Source: Acidobacteriota bacterium
GTDB lineage: Bacteria; Acidobacteriota; Terriglobia; Terriglobales; Acidobacteriaceae
Assembly: GCA_013289795.1 (NCBI GenBank)
Contig: JABCZH010000004.1
Span: forward strand, 310,001 to 374,000
DNA length: 64,000 bases
Direction of reading: 5' to 3'
Positions within the stretch are counted from its first letter, which is position 1. Each line of letters begins with the position of its first letter. Under the pieces are notes generated by a model. That model searched no databases. It saw nothing but the letters and a program-made list of their open reading frames with translations, and was not told the DNA's origin. Below, one piece after another: positions 59,556 to 64,000 of the stretch. The position numbers and the translations under genes were made by a program.

Positions 59556-60692
59556 TCAGACCACAGCCGACATAGCCTGTGCGGACGAGGCGGCGCGGCG
59601 TTGCGCGCGCAACTCTTCGCGGAAGGATTCGCCGGTGAATTCCGCGCTGCGAGCGAACAGGCTCAACAACGGGTCTTTGATCTCCGATGGTGGTTCCACC
59701 GCAGTGTCTGACCCATCTTCATCGTCCATACCTTCGGGCAGGACGGTGAATTCCAGCGGCGTCTTTCCTGCCTTCACTGCCTGAACGAACTTCTCAGTTT
59801 GGGCACGCTGTTCGTCAGTGGGTTGAGTAAATTCGACTCCCATGCCGGCTTCGGGATGCATGACGCGGACTACGCCCTCGACCGGGATGCGCACGCCGCC
59901 GGCTTGCGTGGTCAGTACCACTCTGGTGCGAGCGGGGAAAGGTGAACTCGTCTCCAGGTAGCAAGCGGCAGCGCTTGCGTCGGTAAGCTTGCAACTGATG
60001 GGAGGATCATCCGGCTCGATTTCGGGGGAATGCCGGGCCAGCCATATCTTGAGCTGTTGACGAGGTTCGCGTGAGAGTTCGAGGAAGCGCACTCCGGTAT
60101 GTGAGCCCGGGTTCTTCCACGCCACTTCGGCCGCGCAGTTTATAACGTAATCAACACCGGGCAGGGTGAACTGGATGCGCACGCCACGACTCCTGGGGAC
60201 AAAGCGGGGAACCCGGACCGCCATTCCTCCCTCGCTGATGTCCAGGGTTGTAATCCGCTGCTGGTCGGCCCCGGCGATGAGCGTGACGGGAAACTCGATA
60301 GGTACGCGGACGTTGCGGCGGCGTTCGCACTTCATCAGCGCCCGGGCGGCGCGGAAACTGCTCCGGGCACGCTCGAAGTTGACCGGTTTATAGAGGACAA
60401 AGTGCGCGCCCAGAGCGAAGGCACTTCGTACCGTCGTCTGGCCGTCGATCATGGCGACGGCAATGGCGCGTTTGTTGCATGGAGCGGATCGAACGCTGCT
60501 CAGAACCCTGGCCGCCAGGTCCTCATCGGCGCAGTCCACCACGACGGCTTCGAATCTGGAGCGAGTCAAGCGGCGGACGGCAGAGTCGGCATCGGTACAG
60601 GTTTCAATGTCGACTTCAAGATCGCTCAGCACGCGGCGTAATACCCGCATGATCTTGTCGTCGGTACAAAGAACCAGTGCCTTCAAGTCCAT
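59556..60692 (-). CDS. Receiver-like and double PilZ domain protein
   Basis: A 378-aa protein. The N-terminal 120 residues form a receiver fold with the aspartate displaced (AVVVDCADEDLAAR) and the conserved lysine (VLYKPVNFE). A PilZ domain follows, with the c-di-GMP motif parts ERRRNVRVP and LDISEGGMAV. A second PilZ-like domain near 220-310 lacks those residues. It probably reports c-di-GMP to a partner. The last 70 residues are acidic and disordered. Confidence 0.82.
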   Translation of the reverse strand: MDLKALVLCTDDKIMRVLRRVLSDLEVDIETCTDADSAVRRLTRSRFEAVVVDCADEDLAARVLSSVRSAPCNKRAIAVAMIDGQTTVRSAFALGAHFVLYKPVNFERARSSFRAARALMKCERRRNVRVPIEFPVTLIAGADQQRITTLDISEGGMAVRVPRFVPRSRGVRIQFTLPGVDYVINCAAEVAWKNPGSHTGVRFLELSREPRQQLKIWLARHSPEIEPDDPPISCKLTDASAAACYLETSSPFPARTRVVLTTQAGGVRIPVEGVVRVMHPEAGMGVEFTQPTDEQRAQTEKFVQAVKAGKTPLEFTVLPEGMDDEDGSDTAVEPPSEIKDPLLSLFARSAEFTGESFREELRAQRRAASSAQAMSAVV

Positions 60693-60713
60693 ACGGTGGC
60701 AGCCTGGTGGGGA

Positions 60714-60872
60714 CTAATCAACCCCGCCGGCTTCTCGCTCTCCTTCTTCTTCGTTCAGCAGGTGGGCAACGCCGCGAATCTGTTCCGCCGCGGCCTGCAG
60801 AGCTTCGATCTGTTTGCCCAGTTGCGCCTGCTGGGCCTGCTTCTGGCGCAGCACTTCATGGATGTCCTTCAC
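60714..60872 (-). CDS. Small coiled-coil protein
   Basis: A 52-aa protein starting with GTG and preceded by AGGGGG. The sequence (KDIHEVLRQKQAQQAQLGKQ, then IEALQAAAEQIRGVAHLL) is a regular amphipathic helix with an acidic end. It lies 21 bases upstream of the receiver-PilZ gene on the same strand and may be its first operon partner. Similar short proteins appear in acidobacterial genomes (recalled). Confidence 0.65.
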   Translation of the reverse strand: MKDIHEVLRQKQAQQAQLGKQIEALQAAAEQIRGVAHLLNEEEGEREAGGVD

Positions 60873-61248
60873 GTTAAACCCCCTAAAGGCAATGTAGGTT
60901 CCGCCAGCGGTGTGGTCAATGAAGCGCGGCTGCAGCGGGTTACGGGCGTAATCCAGCCCTGACTAGACAACTCGACCTCAACTGGGACGGGAACCCGTTT
61001 GTGCAGGGCGGTTCCAATGTGGGAACAGGTTTGTTCTCATGTGTTTACCAATAGATCATTCAATTTAAGGTGTGGATTATTGTTGACTTTGATGGCAAAC
61101 GCCCATAGAATCATTGACTTCCGGCCAGCTTTAGGGTTGCGGGATCACCCTGAGTTCCAGGGTGACAGGAATTGTACGAAACCACGGCAACGCCGGAGGA
61201 ATCTAAGGCTTATAGTTCGCACTTAAACAGTAAAGGACGTCATCCTCT
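60873..61248. other. Intergenic region with a perfect inverted repeat
   Basis: 376 bases between divergent genes. TCACCCTG at 61145-61152 is the exact complement of CAGGGTGA at 61158-61165, giving an 8-bp hairpin with a 5-base loop. No gene supported. Confidence 0.5.
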
Positions 61249-61476
61249 ATGGCTAAACGACGCGGAAATCCCAACTGGGGGAAACCAGAGCCGATTGGCC
61301 CTATTGTCCCCACCATCACTGAGTTTGAGCAGGTCGTAAAGGAATACAAGCTCTCCCCCGATCAATACCTGCGTTCCACCCGGCTGCGCGAGTGGGCGCG
61401 ACGCAACAAGAACTCAAAGTACATCCCGGAACCGCTGCTTGAGGCGTGGGGATTTGAAATCGAATCCACGCTGTAA
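61249..61476 (+). CDS. Small conserved acidobacterial-type protein
   Basis: A 75-aa basic protein (MAKRRGNPNWGKPEPIGPIV, then RLREWARRNKNSKYIPEPLL). The character is of a small nucleic-acid-associated protein; no domain is known to me. A clear terminator follows its stop. Confidence 0.7.
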   Translation: MAKRRGNPNWGKPEPIGPIVPTITEFEQVVKEYKLSPDQYLRSTRLREWARRNKNSKYIPEPLLEAWGFEIESTL

Positions 61477-61498
61477 GGCAAGCACGAGCTAGATTGAA

Positions 61499-61522
61499 GG
61501 GTCGCCTCACGGCGACCCTTTT
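61499..61522 (+). terminator. Rho-independent terminator
   Basis: A GGGTCGCC stem with TCAC loop, then GGCGACCC and TTTT, 22 bases after the stop of the 75-aa gene. Confidence 0.85.
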
Positions 61523-61529
61523 GCTTTCG

Positions 61530-61584
61530 AGCTCCAGGCTTCTAGCTAGTCAAACTGTGGTTTGGGGGCTAGAAGCCAGGAGCT
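61530..61584. repeat. Imperfect inverted repeat before ribBA
   Basis: AGCTCCAGGCTTCTAGC at 61530-61546 matches the complement of GCTAGAAGCCAGGAGCT at 61568-61584 with one mismatch. A third related element (CTAGCGGCTGGAAGCC) follows. It looks like a dispersed intergenic palindrome; transcription would give a long hairpin. Confidence 0.65.
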
Positions 61585-61619
61585 AGCGGCTGGAAGCCCT
61601 TTTGCTACAATTTCGAGAT

Positions 61620-62780
61620 ATGGCTCCCCAATCCTCATTCACCGACGTGCCCACCGCGGTTGAGGAAATTCGCACCGGACGCATGATCGTGGTGGTGGAC
61701 GACGAAGATCGCGAGAACGAAGGCGATCTGACCCTGGCCGCTGAAAAGGTCACCCCCGAAGCAATCAACTTCATGGCCAAGTACGGCCGCGGACTGGTTT
61801 GTCTGGCCATGACCGAAGAGCGGCTGGACCACCTGCGCCTCGGCCCCATGACCGCTGAGAATACTTCGAACTACGGCACTGCATTCTGCGAAGCGATTGA
61901 CGCTCGCGATGGAGTCACCACCGGCATTTCTGCCTACGATCGCGCTCGGACGATTCAGGTTGCGATTGACCCGGCCACACGGCCTTCGGACTTGGCACGT
62001 CCCGGACATGTCTTTCCGCTGCGCGCCCGCAAGGGTGGAGTTCTGGTGCGGGCCGGCCAGACGGAAGCTTCGGTGGATCTTGCCCGGCTGGCGGGATTGG
62101 TCCCTGCGGGCGTGATCTGCGAAATCATGCGCGATGACGGCACCATGGCCCGCGTTCCCGACCTGGTGGGGTTCTGCAAAGAGCACGACTTGAAAATGTT
62201 GACGGTGGCGGAACTCATCCGCTACCGCATGCAGCACGAGCGCTATGTGAATCGAGTGGGAGAGGCGCTGATCGGGACACGCTATGGAGAATTTCGCTTG
62301 ATCGCTTATGAGAGTGCGATTGACGGCGGCGAATCACACGTGGCTCTGGTGCGCGGCGACGTCGAAAGTGGAGGCGAGCCGGTGCTGGTACGCATGCATT
62401 CGCACTGCGTCATGGGCGATGTTTTCGGCTCGACTGCCTGCGACTGTCACGCTACCGTCGAAGGTTCGATGCAAGCCATCGCGCGTGAAGGCAGGGGCGC
62501 GCTGATTTACTTGCATCAGAGTTCGAAGGGATTTTCCGTCGAACGCACGGGAGAGCGTAATGCTCTAATGTTTCATCGTGACAAGCGTCTGCCTTCGCTT
62601 CCGGAGAGCGAGCGCAAGACCCAGCGCGAGATCGGCATTGGCGCGCAAATTCTTTCTGACTTGAATCTGCGGCGCATCCGGCTGCTGACCAATCATCCCC
62701 GAAAAGTCGCGGCACTCGAAGGATTCGATATCGAGATTGTGGAGCAGGTGCCGGTGGTCCTGGAAAAGGCGTCGTTGTAG
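61620..62780 (+). CDS. ribBA: RibBA-type riboflavin biosynthesis protein
   Basis: A 386-aa bifunctional-type protein. The N-terminal 3,4-dihydroxy-2-butanone-4-phosphate synthase is intact ([41 protein letters not shown]). The C-terminal GTP cyclohydrolase II domain keeps the zinc cysteines ([18 protein letters not shown]). The usual RQEGRGIGL catalytic segment is replaced by [10 protein letters not shown], so GTP cyclohydrolase activity may be lost or changed. ATG 61620 is used; an upstream in-frame start adds six residues. Confidence 0.9.
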   Translation: MAPQSSFTDVPTAVEEIRTGRMIVVVDDEDRENEGDLTLAAEKVTPEAINFMAKYGRGLVCLAMTEERLDHLRLGPMTAENTSNYGTAFCEAIDARDGVTTGISAYDRARTIQVAIDPATRPSDLARPGHVFPLRARKGGVLVRAGQTEASVDLARLAGLVPAGVICEIMRDDGTMARVPDLVGFCKEHDLKMLTVAELIRYRMQHERYVNRVGEALIGTRYGEFRLIAYESAIDGGESHVALVRGDVESGGEPVLVRMHSHCVMGDVFGSTACDCHATVEGSMQAIAREGRGALIYLHQSSKGFSVERTGERNALMFHRDKRLPSLPESERKTQREIGIGAQILSDLNLRRIRLLTNHPRKVAALEGFDIEIVEQVPVVLEKASL

Positions 62781-62801
62781 CGCCGACAGTCTGCTGGCCA
62801 T

Positions 62802-63374
62802 TCACCGAGTTGACGAACTGCGTTGGCGATAAAGTGACGAGTCAACCTGCCCCGCCATGGCGTCGAGGTCGAGAGTGTGTCCCAAGAAGGTCTGTACCCT
62901 CTCTGAGCTCAAGCGTGCGTTTTCTAGCACCTCATGGTATGGCACGCGGCATACCGAGAGGCCGGTCTTATCGCGGAGCCAGGCGTTCACTTGGTTCAAG
63001 TGAGCTTGCAATCCTGCGATCAACGCTGCATCACTTAACTTTGGACCTGAAGTGCCACGGCGGCGAATCATCTCCGCCTGGGACGCGACTACTTCCGCCA
63101 ATGGACGCTCCATGAAGATGATTCGATAGTCGCGTCCGGGCGGGAGCGCGAAGAGTAATTGCGAGATGACCTTCACCGCCTTGTCTTCGGCTTCCGCGAT
63201 GCATTCCGGCTCTCGCGGCAGCAACTTGATCCGCTCCCACTCGCAGTATCCGCGGGGATTGTCGGTGTCGGCGGCGCGTTCGCCGTCGGTCAGGACGGGC
63301 ATTCCCCCGGCGGCGAGCATCTGCATCATGAGCGAGGTGCCGGAACGCGGCAGCCCGGAAACAATGGTGATCAC
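62802..63374 (-). CDS. Sulfotransferase-family protein
   Basis: A 190-aa P-loop protein of the sulfotransferase group. The PAPS-binding 5' phosphosulfate loop is SGLPRSGTSLMMQM at the N-terminus, and a later segment has FMERPLAEVVASQAEM, the usual R/S pair for the 3' phosphate. It starts with GTG overlapping the upstream stop (GTGA), so I do not use the open frame to 63425. Acceptor substrate unknown. Confidence 0.8.
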   Translation of the reverse strand: MITIVSGLPRSGTSLMMQMLAAGGMPVLTDGERAADTDNPRGYCEWERIKLLPREPECIAEAEDKAVKVISQLLFALPPGRDYRIIFMERPLAEVVASQAEMIRRRGTSGPKLSDAALIAGLQAHLNQVNAWLRDKTGLSVCRVPYHEVLENARLSSERVQTFLGHTLDLDAMAGQVDSSLYRQRSSSTR

Positions 63375-64000
63375 TTGCCGGCAGCGGACGCAGCATTTTG
63401 CGCGACCGCCTGACTGACGCGCCATGCCGCCAGACCCGTTGCCCCCTGCGCCAGCCGGCCTAAGCTCGCGGCATCGCGGGCCGGCGCCTCGCTGAGCGCT
63501 GCCGTATCCATTTCCGCAGAAGCGTCAAACGTGCCGTGGGTTAAGCCGGTGATAATCGGACGATTGGGTATGGTCTCGTAGGCGTAGCCCGTCAACGTGG
63601 CCTTAATATCTGTTCCGTTAGCATGGACGGTCAAACGGGCCCAGCCGTAGTGTACTTCGCCGCCAACCGTGAACTTCAATCCCAGATAAGGACCCGCAAT
63701 CTGCCGGCCTTTGCCCCACGCACCAATCGAGGTGGTGGAGAAGTGGTTACTGTAGCTAAAGTGGAAGTTATAGGAATCCAGAAGCAGGGCGGCAGAATCG
63801 AGCTTTCGTTCGGGCCCCACGATTGCGCCCCAGAACACCGGGGCGGCCACGTCCTTGACGCTGTTCTTTTTCTTTTGGTTCTTCTGGCGTGCTTGTCCCG
63901 GATGGTGGGTAGCGGAGTGGAAGGCCCAGATCGCATTTCCTGCCTGCGCTGGCTTTGCCACCAGTGAAGCATGCCGGAAGGAGCTACACACAGTGCAGGA
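63371..64000 (-). CDS. Partial protein continuing past the right edge
   Basis: The C-terminal 209 residues of a longer protein whose start lies outside the window; the frame is open to the last base. A Gly/Tyr-rich beta segment (IAGPYLGLKFTVGGEVHYGW) followed by YAYETIPNRPIITG resembles exported proteins common in Acidobacteria. It overlaps the sulfotransferase start by four bases. Confidence 0.7.
   Translation of the reverse strand, partial: SCTVCSSFRHASLVAKPAQAGNAIWAFHSATHHPGQARQKNQKKKNSVKDVAAPVFWGAIVGPERKLDSAALLLDSYNFHFSYSNHFSTTSIGAWGKGRQIAGPYLGLKFTVGGEVHYGWARLTVHANGTDIKATLTGYAYETIPNRPIITGLTHGTFDASAEMDTAALSEAPARDAASLGRLAQGATGLAAWRVSQAVAQNAASAAGK

Overview
The flanks of this window look like an Acidobacteriota (Terriglobia-type) chromosome. 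The evidence is a GloVer-repeat secreted protein, a TIGR03118-type beta-propeller protein, the small 52-aa and 75-aa proteins near ribBA, and an SLBB/PAP2-Wzi/GumC exopolysaccharide operon. This is an inference from protein character; no search was run.

Left flank (1-12.8 kb): a minus-strand exopolysaccharide export operon (SLBB porin, PAP2-Wzi fusion, Wzz/GumC-like chain-length protein), a degenerate receiver protein and a NarL-type regulator. A plus-strand pair follows: a receiver/thioredoxin-fold/thioredoxin-reductase fusion lacking the redox cysteines, and a cyclic-nucleotide-domain histidine kinase.

Mobile element (about 12.82-48.39 kb, 35.6 kb): an integrative mobilizable element sits in the anticodon arm of a host tRNA-Leu(UAA) gene. 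The 5' part of the gene is at 12788 and its 3' part at 48379; the shared core is the 10-bp ACTTAAAATC. The host gene is not rebuilt at either junction. Next to its integrase, however, the element carries a complete tRNA-Leu(UAA) gene interrupted by a 244-nt group I intron. The intron splits the same ACTTAAAATC sequence that the integrase recombines. I read this as an element that destroys an essential tRNA gene, supplies a replacement, and makes the replacement unrecognisable to its own integrase by means of a self-splicing intron. This is the most interesting system in the window.

Cargo of the element: a PLD-family nuclease; an amino-acid-type ABC importer with three consecutive solute-binding proteins followed by a class II aminoacyl-tRNA-synthetase-like protein; an XRE regulator; a minus-strand three-gene operon (SMC-like ATPase with a C-terminal HEPN RNase motif, a GGCT-like protein, an EVE-like/PD-(D/E)XK nuclease); a restriction-modification cassette (RHH regulator, C5 methylase, DUF4928-like protein, Vsr); and a GmrSD-like DUF262/DUF1524 protein. 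The transfer module (32.7-48.2 kb) has a full and a truncated relaxase, ArdC, an orphan DNA methylase, a VirD4-like coupling protein with a Ser/Thr-repeat insert, MobC, ParA and a partner. There are no type IV secretion channel genes. Four transfer-region proteins, three of them unrelated in sequence, end in the same D-R-E-R tail, a candidate secretion signal. A dense array of hairpins precedes mobC.

Right flank (48.4-64 kb): two tandem copies of the tRNA-Leu 3' part, sulfate adenylyltransferase, a HEPN-like protein, and a tightly overlapping operon of three HIT-family proteins, an HD hydrolase and two unknowns. Beyond these are the GloVer-repeat protein, a ferritin-like protein, a DUF202-DUF302 fusion, the TIGR03118-type protein, a receiver-PilZ protein, ribBA, a sulfotransferase and a partial secreted protein at the edge.
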